In this document: piece by piece, positions 33,023-41,426 of the stretch
How the letters are laid out: every line of letters begins with the position of its first letter
Numbering within the stretch: the first letter of the stretch is position 1
DNA from: Gemmatimonas sp.
GTDB taxonomy: Bacteria > Gemmatimonadota > Gemmatimonadetes > Gemmatimonadales > Gemmatimonadaceae
Assembly: GCA_023910675.1 (NCBI GenBank)
Contig: JAAVWC010000014.1
Location: 1 to 64,000, forward strand
Reading direction: 5' to 3'
Length of the DNA: 64,000 bases
Translations under genes and position numbers: made by a program
The notes under the pieces: generated by a model
Databases searched by the model: none
What the model saw: the letters and a program-made list of their open reading frames with translations, nothing else
What the model was told of the DNA's origin: nothing

Positions 33023-33436
33023 TTACTTGTGCGACAAGGTCCACACGTACGCCGCGACCGCAGTAATCTGCGCGTCGTTGAGGTTCATCCGTCCGCCGCG
33101 CGGGCCCATGGCGTTGGGGCGCGTGGTGACCTTGATCTTCTCCTTCGGCACGCCGCTCACGATGATCGCGCGGATTTCCGCAAAGCTGCCGGTGGTGAGC
33201 TGATCCCACTGCGAGTCAGCGAGGACGGGCCCGTTGGCCGCACCGACGCCCTTGGCGCCGTGGCAGCGCATGCAGCCGCCGTTGTTGAAGAGCGAATCGC
33301 CGAGCGCGACCGCAGCGGGGGTCACCTCGGACGGGGTGGCGATCTTGGCGGCGGTACCGGCGCCTGTGGCGCTGGCGCCACCACTGCGGCAGGCGGCCGC
33401 GACGAACAGCAGCGAAACGAACGCGAGTCGACGCAT
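33023..33436 (-). CDS. Small c-type cytochrome lipoprotein
   Basis: This encodes 137 residues from ATG 33436. The signal ends in VAAAC, a plausible lipobox. One heme site is present, CMRCH (with downstream NAMGPRGGRM probably supplying the axial Met), in a class I cytochrome c fold: ALGDSLFNNGGCMRCHGAKGVGA at the start and ITAVAAYVWTLS as the terminal helix. It probably carries electrons at the outer face of the membrane. It is convergent with the efflux operon. Confidence 0.88.
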   Translation of the reverse strand: MRRLAFVSLLFVAAACRSGGASATGAGTAAKIATPSEVTPAAVALGDSLFNNGGCMRCHGAKGVGAANGPVLADSQWDQLTTGSFAEIRAIIVSGVPKEKIKVTTRPNAMGPRGGRMNLNDAQITAVAAYVWTLSHK

Positions 33437-33538
33437 GGGAATACGGCTGGGGTTGCGGGGAAGTGCAGCCGAACCGGACCAGAATGTCCGTCGCTCACAA
33501 ACGTGCAGCCCCGTGCGCCGGCTGGCTATCTTTGTGTC

Positions 33539-34402
33539 ATGACAGCTATTGCCTATCTCGGAACGGGGCTGCTCGGCAGCGGCTTCGTGGAAGCGGCGCT
33601 CGGGCGCGGCGATCAGGTGACCGTGTGGAATCGCACGCGCGACAAGGCGCAGGCGCTGGCGGCGTTCGGGGCCACCGTTGCGGAGAGCCCCGCCGATGCC
33701 GTGCGCGGCGCCGCGCGGGTGCATCTGGTGCTCACGGACGACGCGGTGGTCGAGGAGATCATCGCCGCGCTGCGTCCCGGCCTCTCGCCCGATGCCATCA
33801 TCTGCGATCACACCACCACGCAGCCGGCACTCACCGCCGAACGCGCCGCGCGGCTACACGCGGACGGGGTGCGCTATCTGCACTGCCCCGTGTTCATTGG
33901 GCCCGCAGCAGCGCGTCAGGCGCAGGGCGTCATCATGGTGTCGGGCCCAGAGGCACTGTTCGACCAGGTGAAGCCGGCCCTCGAGCAGCAGGCGCAAACG
34001 GTAACCTACTGGGGCGAGCGATACGACCTCGCGGCCGCCTACAAGCTCATGGGCAACGCGTTCATCATCGGGCTGGGCGCGTTGGTCAGCGATGTGTTCA
34101 CGCTGGCGGCCGGGAGCGATGTGGCGCCGGCCGATTCGCTCAAGCTGCTCGACCTGTTCAACCCCGGCAGCATGCTGAAGAACCGCGGCAAAAAAATGAG
34201 CGAGGGAGACTTTGCCGCGAGCTTCGAGCTCACCATGGCGCGCAAGGACCTGCGCCTGATGCTCGAAACCGCTGGGGCCCGCCCACTGGCGGCGCTGCCC
34301 AGTATTGCCGCGCGCATGGACGAGGTTATCGCGCAGGGGCACGGCGCCGAGGACTTCGGGGTCATTGCGCGGGATGCGGTAATGGGCACGGCCCGCAACT
34401 GA
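33539..34402 (+). CDS. NAD(P)-dependent oxidoreductase, beta-hydroxyacid dehydrogenase-like
   Basis: This encodes 287 residues from ATG 33539. The N-terminal Rossmann fold has GTGLLGSGF and VTVWNRTRDKAQAL, where Asn-Arg-Thr after the second strand suggests NADP(H). The 3-hydroxyisobutyrate dehydrogenase-type pattern continues with HCPVFIGPAAARQAQGVIMVSG and the catalytic-lysine region AAAYKLMGNAF. The C-terminal helical domain follows. The substrate is not evident. It runs to a strong terminator shared with the convergent small gene. Confidence 0.87.
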   Translation: MTAIAYLGTGLLGSGFVEAALGRGDQVTVWNRTRDKAQALAAFGATVAESPADAVRGAARVHLVLTDDAVVEEIIAALRPGLSPDAIICDHTTTQPALTAERAARLHADGVRYLHCPVFIGPAAARQAQGVIMVSGPEALFDQVKPALEQQAQTVTYWGERYDLAAAYKLMGNAFIIGLGALVSDVFTLAAGSDVAPADSLKLLDLFNPGSMLKNRGKKMSEGDFAASFELTMARKDLRLMLETAGARPLAALPSIAARMDEVIAQGHGAEDFGVIARDAVMGTARN

Positions 34403-34415
34403 TCTGGCAAACTCA

Positions 34416-34485
34416 AAAATCGATCGAGCGGAGAACACGGACCAGACGTCGGTCTAATCCGTGTTCCTCCGCTCGATCAGCTTTT
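34416..34485. terminator. Bidirectional terminator hairpin
   Basis: A long imperfect hairpin (GATCGAGCGGA...AACACGGA pairing with TCCGTGTT...TCCGCTCGATC) is flanked by AAAAA on the left and TTTT on the right. It serves the oxidoreductase on the plus strand and the small gene on the minus strand. Confidence 0.85.
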
Positions 34486-34516
34486 ATCCGCGTCCAGCTC
34501 TCACTTCTCCCGCGAG

Positions 34517-34699
34517 TTACGGGCGAGCTGGACCCATCACGTTCTTGGCGAACGCGGCCACGAACAGCACGAACAGCGCGATCTGGCCAATGGGGCCGAC
34601 GGCGAGAATCACCTTGAAGATCATCGAGATCAGCAACAGCGGGATCTTGACGATCGGCAGCAGGAAATCGGCGTTGGCCGGATGATCGAAAAACGGCAT
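34517..34699 (-). CDS. Small hypothetical membrane protein
   Basis: This encodes 60 residues from ATG 34699. Two hydrophobic stretches (FLLPIVKIPLLLISMIFKVILAV and IGQIALFVLFVAAFA) suggest two membrane spans. No family was recognised and there is no strong ribosome-binding site. It is terminated by the shared hairpin and is divergent from the kinase gene. Small size limits certainty that it is expressed. Confidence 0.5.
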   Translation of the reverse strand: MPFFDHPANADFLLPIVKIPLLLISMIFKVILAVGPIGQIALFVLFVAAFAKNVMGPARP

Positions 34700-34884
34700 G
34701 GCTCGTGGCTGGTTGAGGGTCTGGCGGAAAGTACAGCCGCCGCAACTAAACTGCAGCCCCCTCCCGGCGGTTCCTCCCGCAGGGCCGGCCGTTCCTCACG
34801 CTGGCATGTACGGGGCGGCGCCGGGCGCTCCCGCACAAACGTTTTCCGTGTCTCAGGTGTCTCACGTGCAGTACTCTTCATCTC

Positions 34885-36411
34885 ATGCCTGCTATCGCCG
34901 ACATCCAGCGTCACCTCGGTGACGATTTCACCCTCGAGCGGGAGCTTGGGGGTGGGGGCATGTCGCGTGTGTACGTGGCGTACGACCGGCGCCTGGAGCG
35001 CCGGGTGGCCATCAAGGTGCTCCGGCCGGAGTTGGCCGCCGGGGTGAGTCTGGAGCGGTTCCGGCGCGAAATCAAAATGGCCGCGTCGCTGCAGCACCCA
35101 CTCATTGTGCCGGTGCTCGATGTCGGCGAGCTCGACGGCCTGCCGTATTTCCTCATGCCGTTCGTCGAGGGAGAGTCGCTCCGCACGCGGCTCGGACGCG
35201 GTCGGCTGTCGATCATCGACACCGTGAGAATTCTGCGCGATGTGGCCCGCGCACTGGCCGTCGCGCACAGCCGCGGGGTGGTGCACCGCGACATCAAGCC
35301 GGACAACGTGCTGCTCGCCAACGATGCGGCCGTCGTGGCCGACTTTGGCGTGGCGAAGGCCTTCGAACGGGCGCGGCACGGCGGCAGCGGAGAGTTCACC
35401 GCGCCGCCCACGCACACCACCGAAGGGATGTCGCTGGGTACCCCCGCGTACATGGCCCCCGAGCAGGTGGCCGCCGACCCGCAGGCCTCGTTCCCGGTCG
35501 ACATCTACGCGGTGGGGGTGCTGGCGTATGAGATGCTCGTCGGGACCCCTCCGTTCTCGGGCCGCTCGCCGCAGCAGGTCATGGCCGCGCACATCGCCGA
35601 GCTCCCGGTGCCGGTGGCGCAACTGCGTCCCGATACACCGCCCGCGCTGGCCGCGCTGGTCATGCAGTGCCTCGAGAAAGATCCCGCGCGCCGGCCCGTG
35701 AATGCCGCCGCACTCGTGGACGCCCTCGAAGATCCGCAGGTCGTGAGCGGCAGCTTTACCCCGGTCCTCGACGACGGCACCGGACAGTATGCGCTGCGGG
35801 CCCTTTCCGGCGCGCAGCCCGCTGCGCACAATCGGGGCGTGGGCACATGGCCGCGCGTAGCCTTCGCCGCCGTGGGCGCGGTCGTGCTGGCGTCACTGGC
35901 CTGGTATGCCGGTTTGCGCGACGGGGAAGCGGTGGCGGGAGGCGCCACAAATACGAATGCGCGAACAGCGCCCGCCGCGGTGCCCGACACGACGCCCAGC
36001 GTGGCGGTCCTCCCCTTTGCGTACTTGAGTGCCGATTCGTCGCAGCGCTTTACGGCAGCCGCCATTACCGAAGCCATCACCAGCGCCCTCTCGCTCGAGC
36101 GAGGGCTGCGCGTGAGCTCGGGGGCGGCGTCGGAAGCCCTGCAGCGTCGCCTCGCCGAGGGGGACACGTCGCGCACCCCTGTACAGACGCTGGTCGAAGG
36201 CGTCGTCGAGGTGCAGCAGAACCGGGTGCGCCTCACCGTGCGCCTGGTCGACGCGCGCACGGGCTTTACGCTCTTCGCAGATCGACTGGAGGGGTCGCGG
36301 ACCGACCTCTTTGCCATGGAAGACACCGTCGCCGACGCTATGCGCGAATTGCTGCGGGGGCATTTCGCGCTCGCGTCACCGGATAGCGCAAAAGCGCGTG
36401 CAGCGCATTAG
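34885..36411 (+). CDS. Membrane Ser/Thr protein kinase with FlgO/TolB-like C-terminus
   Basis: This encodes 508 residues. The kinase domain (about 15-280) is complete: glycine loop LGGGGMSRVYVAY, Lys44 in VAIKVL, catalytic loop HRDIKPDN (Asp136), DFG (Asp153) and APE-like MAPEQ. A transmembrane helix follows near residues 325-345. The exported C-terminus begins PSVAVLPFAYLSADSSQRFTA and contains VEGVVEVQQNRVRLTVRLVDARTGF, the FlgO/TolB-N-like module common in Gemmatimonadota and Acidobacteria kinases. It probably senses an envelope signal and phosphorylates cytoplasmic targets. Confidence 0.92.
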   Translation: MPAIADIQRHLGDDFTLERELGGGGMSRVYVAYDRRLERRVAIKVLRPELAAGVSLERFRREIKMAASLQHPLIVPVLDVGELDGLPYFLMPFVEGESLRTRLGRGRLSIIDTVRILRDVARALAVAHSRGVVHRDIKPDNVLLANDAAVVADFGVAKAFERARHGGSGEFTAPPTHTTEGMSLGTPAYMAPEQVAADPQASFPVDIYAVGVLAYEMLVGTPPFSGRSPQQVMAAHIAELPVPVAQLRPDTPPALAALVMQCLEKDPARRPVNAAALVDALEDPQVVSGSFTPVLDDGTGQYALRALSGAQPAAHNRGVGTWPRVAFAAVGAVVLASLAWYAGLRDGEAVAGGATNTNARTAPAAVPDTTPSVAVLPFAYLSADSSQRFTAAAITEAITSALSLERGLRVSSGAASEALQRRLAEGDTSRTPVQTLVEGVVEVQQNRVRLTVRLVDARTGFTLFADRLEGSRTDLFAMEDTVADAMRELLRGHFALASPDSAKARAAH

Positions 36412-36499
36412 GATGCGGGATTCGGACCTTCCCATCCGTAACACCCGATGCTGAACCGGGCGTCGAGCGGCGCCCGCTGCACCACCCCCCGGAGCCCCG

Positions 36500-36955
36500 T
36501 TGCCAACCCAGGACGACAGTCGACTGACCGCCGGTACCACCCGCGCGTCCGTTTCCCCGGACGCATACGACCTTCTCACGGAAGCCCGTGCACTGCTGAG
36601 CGCCGTGTTGCCCCCGTCGGTGCGACGGATACACGAATGGGCCGGTGCACTCATACACCTGCGCGTGGACGCGCAGCGGGTGCTGCAGGCACTGCAACTG
36701 CACGCCGGCATCCCTGCCGCTGGCGCCGATGACGCCGATGTGCGCGTGCACGTTAACGAGATCTACCTCAGTATGGCCGGTATCGTCGGCGTGCTCGACG
36801 ATGGCGCGCATGTCGCCGAGCCGCTGCCGCTGCATACGGGCCGGTATGTCCGTGTGATATTGACCAATGCCCAGCACACGCTCGCCATCCTCTGGTTGCC
36901 GTCAGTACCGGTGTTTCAGGTGACGCCGCGACTCGCCGCGCACACCGGACATTAG
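36500..36955 (+). CDS. Hypothetical protein downstream of the kinase
   Basis: This encodes 151 residues from TTG 36500, with GGAG 7 nt upstream. No signal peptide, membrane segment or family motif was recognised; the middle is helical and the C-terminal half is beta-rich (VHVNEIYLSMAGIVGVLDDGAHV). It starts 88 bp after the kinase and ends just before a terminator hairpin, so it may be co-transcribed with the kinase. Confidence 0.5.
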   Translation: MPTQDDSRLTAGTTRASVSPDAYDLLTEARALLSAVLPPSVRRIHEWAGALIHLRVDAQRVLQALQLHAGIPAAGADDADVRVHVNEIYLSMAGIVGVLDDGAHVAEPLPLHTGRYVRVILTNAQHTLAILWLPSVPVFQVTPRLAAHTGH

Positions 36956-36968
36956 TCCGTTCCGCTTG

Positions 36969-36992
36969 AGGTCGGCGCAGACGCGCCGACCT
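36969..36992 (+). terminator. Rho-independent-like terminator hairpin
   Basis: A perfect 10-bp stem, AGGTCGGCGC and GCGCCGACCT with loop AGAC, lies just after the hypothetical gene. There is no clear U-tract. Confidence 0.6.
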
Positions 36993-37069
36993 GTCGGGAG
37001 AATCCCCACGTAGGTAGGGGCTTTCACCCGCTGATATCGCGACGGAGGCCAAGGCACTCTTCGCTGTAC

Positions 37070-37865
37070 ATGGTCTCCCGCCTCCGCTTCTCCGTCGCCG
37101 CCCTCGCTGGTGCGCTCGTGCTCGGTTCGCCTGGGCGATCGCAGGCGCAGCCGGCGGCCCCTCACGACACCACGCACGGCATCCGGCTCCCCTTCGCCAT
37201 GGGCGAAGTGCTGGAGTACCAGGTGAACGTGTCGCTGGGCGGCAACATCGGGCAGGGACAGATGCGCGTCGAAGGCCCCGTCCTCGAACGCGGCATCGTC
37301 ACCTGGCGGCTGGTGTCGGAAATAAAAGCCAAGCGCGCCTTCGTTAAAGCCACCGATCGCACCACGTCGTGGATCGATCCGGTGCGCTTCGCCACGACCC
37401 GCTTCGAAAAAATCGAACGGCACCCCCTCTCGAATTCGAACGAACTCATCGAGATGGATATCGCCGCCGGTACCTGGCGCGAAGCGAAGGGTGAGGCGCA
37501 AGGTGCTCGCGTCGCAATTTCCGCTCGACGAACTCTCGTTTCTGTATTTCCTGCGCACGTTGCCGCTGGATAAGGAAAGCACGCACCACTTCAACCGACA
37601 CTTCGACGAAGCGCGCAATCCCACCATGGTGACCGTCGGCGCCGAAGAAGTCGTCGAGACGCCCATCGGGAGCTTCACCACGCGCGCGGTCATCATGCAC
37701 GTGCGCGACCCCAAGCACTACAAAGGCGTCGGGCTCATCAAGATCAATCTCGACACATCGGCGTGCCGACTTCCCGTGCGCATCGTGAGCCGCATGCCCA
37801 TTGTCGGCATCACCACGCTCACGCTGGTCCGTCGCAACGATCCCGCGGGACGGTGCGAGCCGTGA
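37070..37865 (+). pseudogene. DUF3108-type protein interrupted by a frameshift
   Basis: The frame from ATG 37070 encodes a signal peptide and the N-terminal part of a DUF3108-like protein (RLPFAMGEVLEYQVNVSLGG to WREAKGE). The matching C-terminal part continues in another frame from about 37491 (KVLASQFPLDELSFLYFLRTLPL... to the stop at 37865). The break lies at the GGG of 37489-37491; a single inserted or missing base would restore one ~264-residue protein. Either this is a true mutation or a sequence error. Intact relatives are periplasmic proteins of unknown function. Confidence 0.8.
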
Positions 37866-38002
37866 CGACCTGTCGTAGACGCGCCCGAGTCGAGTCGGAT
37901 AACACCCTACAGGTGCGAAATCCGACGCCTCGCCAAAGATCCGGAGTGCCCCGACCATGCGATGCTGGTCCCGACGCGAATCTCATCTCCAGGGGTGACA
38001 CG

Positions 38003-38032
38003 ATGCGCCACCTACTTTCCCTGATCCACTGA
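38003..38032 (+). CDS. Possible 9-residue leader peptide upstream of the YceI-like gene
   Basis: ATG 38003 starts MRHLLSLIH and stops at TGA 38032, 10 nt before the YceI-like ATG; AGGGGTG lies 6 nt upstream. Its stop overlaps the GAGGAC that may serve the next gene. A coupling or leader role is possible but not demonstrable here. Confidence 0.2.
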   Translation: MRHLLSLIH

Positions 38033-38042
38033 GGACTTCACG

Positions 38043-38660
38043 ATGCGCTCCCCGTTTTCGCATCTCGCCATAAGCGCTGCGGCACTCGCGCTCATTGCTG
38101 CCACACCGAGCGGGCCCACCGGCTCTCTCACCTTGCGCGAAGGCAGCAAGCTCTGGTTCGACGGCACCTCCACGTTGCGCAGCTGGAGCTGCACGGCCGA
38201 CAAGATCGACGCGGCGCTGAGCACGCCGGACGGATCCGTCGTTGCCAACACCCTCGACGGCAAGGAAGTCGCGGGCACCGTGCAGGTGGATTTCCCGGTG
38301 AGCAAACTCGAGTGCAAGAACAGCACGATGAACGAGCACATGGGCAAAGCGCTCAAGAGCAAGGAGTTCTCGAACATCCGCTTCACGATGACGAGCTACC
38401 AAGTGGCGAAGGGCAGTGCGGTCACGGGTACGCTGCAGGGCACGCTCCTGCTCTCCGGCAAGACGATGCCGATTTCCGTTCCGGTCACATTCGGGACGGC
38501 TGCCGACGGCGCGCTTCGCGTCACCGGCAAAGTCCCGGTGACGATGACCGAATGGGGCATCAAGCCGCCCACGCTGATGCTCGGCTCCATCAAGGTCGGT
38601 CCCGTTGTCACGGTGAACTTCGATTTACAGCTGCAGAAAGGCTCCGCCGTCGCACAGTAA
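38043..38660 (+). CDS. YceI-like periplasmic lipid-binding family protein
   Basis: This encodes 205 residues from ATG 38043. A signal peptide (MRSPFSHLAISAAALALIAA) precedes a lipocalin-like YceI domain: SKLWFDGTSTLRSWSC, VQVDFPVSKLEC, MNEHMGKALKSKEFSNIRFTM and MTEWGIKPPTLMLGSIKVGP. In this family the barrel binds isoprenoid-type lipids. It lies directly upstream of a porin gene on the same strand, suggesting a shared transcript. Confidence 0.85.
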   Translation: MRSPFSHLAISAAALALIAATPSGPTGSLTLREGSKLWFDGTSTLRSWSCTADKIDAALSTPDGSVVANTLDGKEVAGTVQVDFPVSKLECKNSTMNEHMGKALKSKEFSNIRFTMTSYQVAKGSAVTGTLQGTLLLSGKTMPISVPVTFGTAADGALRVTGKVPVTMTEWGIKPPTLMLGSIKVGPVVTVNFDLQLQKGSAVAQ

Positions 38661-38708
38661 GAAACACCGTCGGACACTCCCTCCATAACATTTCCGAGAC
38701 ACGAATTT

Positions 38709-40073
38709 ATGACTCGCACTCGATTCTTCCTTGCCGTCGCCGGCCTTACGATCGCCCTCAATCCCCTCGGAGCGCAATCTGTCACTGATAGCGCTGGCGT
38801 ATCACAGCGCAAGATCGACATTCAGTATCTGCGCCCGCAGGATCAGCGCGGTATCAACATGTTCGAAACACCCAAGGTTGCCGGCACGGAATACAACGGG
38901 TTCAAGATTCAGTGGGGCGCGGCGTTTGCGCAGCAGTTTCAGGGGCTGACGCACAAGAATACCGCCGACTCGGTGTTCCAGGCGGCGTCTCCAGTGGGCC
39001 CCGGTGTGGCCGGCGCCGCGGCGGTGGCCAATCGCAACCGGCTGCAGGCGATCGGCAATGGCTTCAACAACGCCGTCGCCAACGCATACCTGCACGCGCA
39101 GCTCGCCAAGGGTATTCGCATTCAGCTCACCAGCTATCTCTCGGCGCGTCACCACAACGAAACGTGGGTAAAGGACGGTTTCATTCAGATTGACGAATCG
39201 CCCATCGATCTGCCGATCCTCAACACGATCATGAAATACACGACCGTCAAGATCGGCCACTTCGAAGTGAACTACGGTGACTTCCACTTCAAGCGGTCGG
39301 ACAACGGCCAGGTGCTGTACAACCCGCTCGTCGGCAACGCGATCATGGACGCCTTCACGACTGAAGTCGGCGCCGAAGCGATCTTCCAGAAGAGCGGCTT
39401 CCTCGCCGTCGCCGCACTCACCAACGGCGAAGTGCGCGGACAGATTCTGCGGGCGTCGGACCGTTCGCCGGCCTTCATGGGCAAGGTAGGCTTTGACAAG
39501 CAGCTCAACCGCGACGTGCGCACCCGTCTGACGGCCTCGTATCGCAACCAGGGCTCGGCGGCGAGCAACACGCTCTACAGCGGCGACCGCGCTGGCTCGC
39601 GCTACTACTACGTGCTCGAGAACTACGCCTCCACCGAGTCGGCCAACTTCACCTCGGGCAACATCAACCCGGGCTTCACCGACAAGGGCAACAGCATCAT
39701 GGTGAACCCGTTCATCAAGGTGCGCGGTGCGGAGTTCTTCGGCATGTACGAAGTGGCCAAGGGCCGTGCGGCGCCCAACACCAACCCGACGCGTGAAGTG
39801 AAGCAGCTCATGGCGGAAGGCACGTATCGTCTCCTTCAAGGCGAGAAGCTCTTCCTCGCGGCGCGCTGGAACCGGGTAACGGGCAATCTCGGTGGCCTCA
39901 ACACCGACATCGCCGTGACCCGCAGCAACGTCGGCGGCGGCTGGTTCATCCTCCCCACACTCTTGCTCAAGGGCGAGTACGTCACGCAGCAGTACGACCG
40001 GTTCGCGCGCACCGACATCCGCAACGGTGGCAAGTTCCAGGGCTTCATGCTCGAAGCGGCAACGTCCTTCTAA
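38709..40073 (+). CDS. Outer-membrane beta-barrel (porin-like) protein
   Basis: This encodes 454 residues from ATG 38709. A signal peptide ends near LGAQS. The mature protein is rich in alternating amphipathic strands with aromatic girdle residues (for example LQGEKLFLAARWNRV and TLLLKGEYVTQQYDRF) and ends in phenylalanine, the typical barrel signal. It fits the phosphate-selective porin-like architecture, but the transported solute cannot be assigned. It is followed by a strong terminator. Confidence 0.75.
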   Translation: MTRTRFFLAVAGLTIALNPLGAQSVTDSAGVSQRKIDIQYLRPQDQRGINMFETPKVAGTEYNGFKIQWGAAFAQQFQGLTHKNTADSVFQAASPVGPGVAGAAAVANRNRLQAIGNGFNNAVANAYLHAQLAKGIRIQLTSYLSARHHNETWVKDGFIQIDESPIDLPILNTIMKYTTVKIGHFEVNYGDFHFKRSDNGQVLYNPLVGNAIMDAFTTEVGAEAIFQKSGFLAVAALTNGEVRGQILRASDRSPAFMGKVGFDKQLNRDVRTRLTASYRNQGSAASNTLYSGDRAGSRYYYVLENYASTESANFTSGNINPGFTDKGNSIMVNPFIKVRGAEFFGMYEVAKGRAAPNTNPTREVKQLMAEGTYRLLQGEKLFLAARWNRVTGNLGGLNTDIAVTRSNVGGGWFILPTLLLKGEYVTQQYDRFARTDIRNGGKFQGFMLEAATSF

Positions 40074-40094
40074 GTCGCTCCGGTACTCACACGT

Positions 40095-40122
40095 GGCCCC
40101 CGCACCACGCGGTGCGGGGGCC
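40095..40122 (+). terminator. Terminator after the porin gene
   Basis: A perfect stem, GGCCCCCGCACC and GGTGCGGGGGCC with loop ACGC, starts 21 bp after the porin stop. The U-tract is weak, as often in high-GC genomes. Confidence 0.8.
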
Positions 40123-40220
40123 TCAGGCGTGGGAGCTCGCGAGGGAAGCACGCCGCATCTCGTTACGTGGTCTACACACCATCATCGCGTATCGGTGACG
40201 GCGCGGTCAGACCATGCACT

Positions 40221-41426
40221 ATGCGAATCCTCCTGTGTACCGACACGTATCCGCCGCAGCTCAATGGCGTGAGCGTCGTAGTCGCTGGAATGGTCGCCGG
40301 GCTTCGGGCCCGCGGCTGGGACTGCGCGGTCGTATCGCCATCGTATCCGTCATCACTGCGTGATCTGCTGCACGGCGATCACGGCGGAGCGCAGTACACC
40401 GTGCCATCCATTCCCTGTCCCGGCTACCCCGATATCCGGTTGGCATGGCCGTCCACACGGAATATGCGCCGCCTTATCGAACAGCTGCGCCCCGATATGG
40501 TCCTGTCGGCGACCGAAGGAATGGTGGGCCGCGCCGGATCGCACGCCGCGCGCGATCTGGGGCTGCCGCTGATCACATCGTACCACACGGACTTTTCACG
40601 CTACTGCGACGCGTATGGTCTCCCGTGGATGCGCCCCTTCGTGTCATCGTGGCTGACCCGCTTCCACGCGCGCGCCGATGCCACGCTTACGCCCTCACAC
40701 GCATCGCGTCGTCAATTGCAGGAGCTCGGCATTCACCACACGAGGGTGTGGAGTGGTGGTGTTGACATCGACCAGTTTCATCCGCGTCACTACGCCGCGA
40801 CAGCGCGCTACCGCTTTGCGCTCGGCCATGCTTTCACGTTCCTCTATGTCGGCCGCCTCGCGCCGGAAAAGAATCTGGAACTGCTGCTCAAGGCCTTTGC
40901 CAAAGTCAGCCGGAGCCGTCCGGGGCGCGTCCGCTTGTTGATTGTTGGGGCCGGTCCCTGTGAAGCGGCGTTACGCGCCCAGGCTCCGGATGGCGTGAGC
41001 TTGCTCGGCGCGCTCGACCGACGGAATGACCTGCCCAGTCTCTACGCCAGTGCGGAGGCGTTTCTGTTCGCGTCGACCACCGAGACGCTCGGCCTCGTGA
41101 CCCTCGAGGCGATGGCGTCGGGGCTACCGGTTATCGCCGTGCCGGTTGGTGGCGTGGGGGATTACCTGCAGGATGGACGAAACGGCTTGGCCTTCGACGC
41201 CAACGACGTCGATGGATGTGCGGCGGCCATGATTCGGCTGTGCGATGATCCGTCGCTCAATGAACGGCTTCGCGCTGGTGCCCGACAAACCGCCGAGCGT
41301 TACGGCAACAAGGCCGAGCTCGACCGACTTGATGCTACCATGCGAGATATCATACGAGCACACGGTCAGCCGGTTCGTGCGTCGGGCTCCCTGTTGCTGG
41401 AGCATGCAGCGCCAGATAGTCGGTAA
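40221..41426 (+). CDS. Family 4 glycosyltransferase
   Basis: This encodes 401 residues from ATG 40221. The GT-B fold is clear: the N-terminal domain starts MRILLCTDTYPPQLNGVSVVV and the C-terminal domain has YVGRLAPEKNLELLL, AEAFLFASTTETLGLVTLEAMASGLPVIA with the E-x7-E motif. The best match is to MgtA-like mannosyl/glucosyltransferases acting on lipids. It converges on two more GT4 genes, and its 3' end overlaps the neighbouring minus-strand gene by 77 bp. Confidence 0.88.
   Translation: MRILLCTDTYPPQLNGVSVVVAGMVAGLRARGWDCAVVSPSYPSSLRDLLHGDHGGAQYTVPSIPCPGYPDIRLAWPSTRNMRRLIEQLRPDMVLSATEGMVGRAGSHAARDLGLPLITSYHTDFSRYCDAYGLPWMRPFVSSWLTRFHARADATLTPSHASRRQLQELGIHHTRVWSGGVDIDQFHPRHYAATARYRFALGHAFTFLYVGRLAPEKNLELLLKAFAKVSRSRPGRVRLLIVGAGPCEAALRAQAPDGVSLLGALDRRNDLPSLYASAEAFLFASTTETLGLVTLEAMASGLPVIAVPVGGVGDYLQDGRNGLAFDANDVDGCAAAMIRLCDDPSLNERLRAGARQTAERYGNKAELDRLDATMRDIIRAHGQPVRASGSLLLEHAAPDSR

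Noticed and set aside
36993-37069. Riboswitch-like leader before the DUF3108 gene
   Set aside because: Only a short hairpin (CCCCACGTAGGTAGGGG) is visible and no known riboswitch core motif could be matched.
38802-40151. 449-codon minus-strand ORF
   Set aside because: It is antisense to the porin gene, which has a signal peptide and beta-strand pattern.
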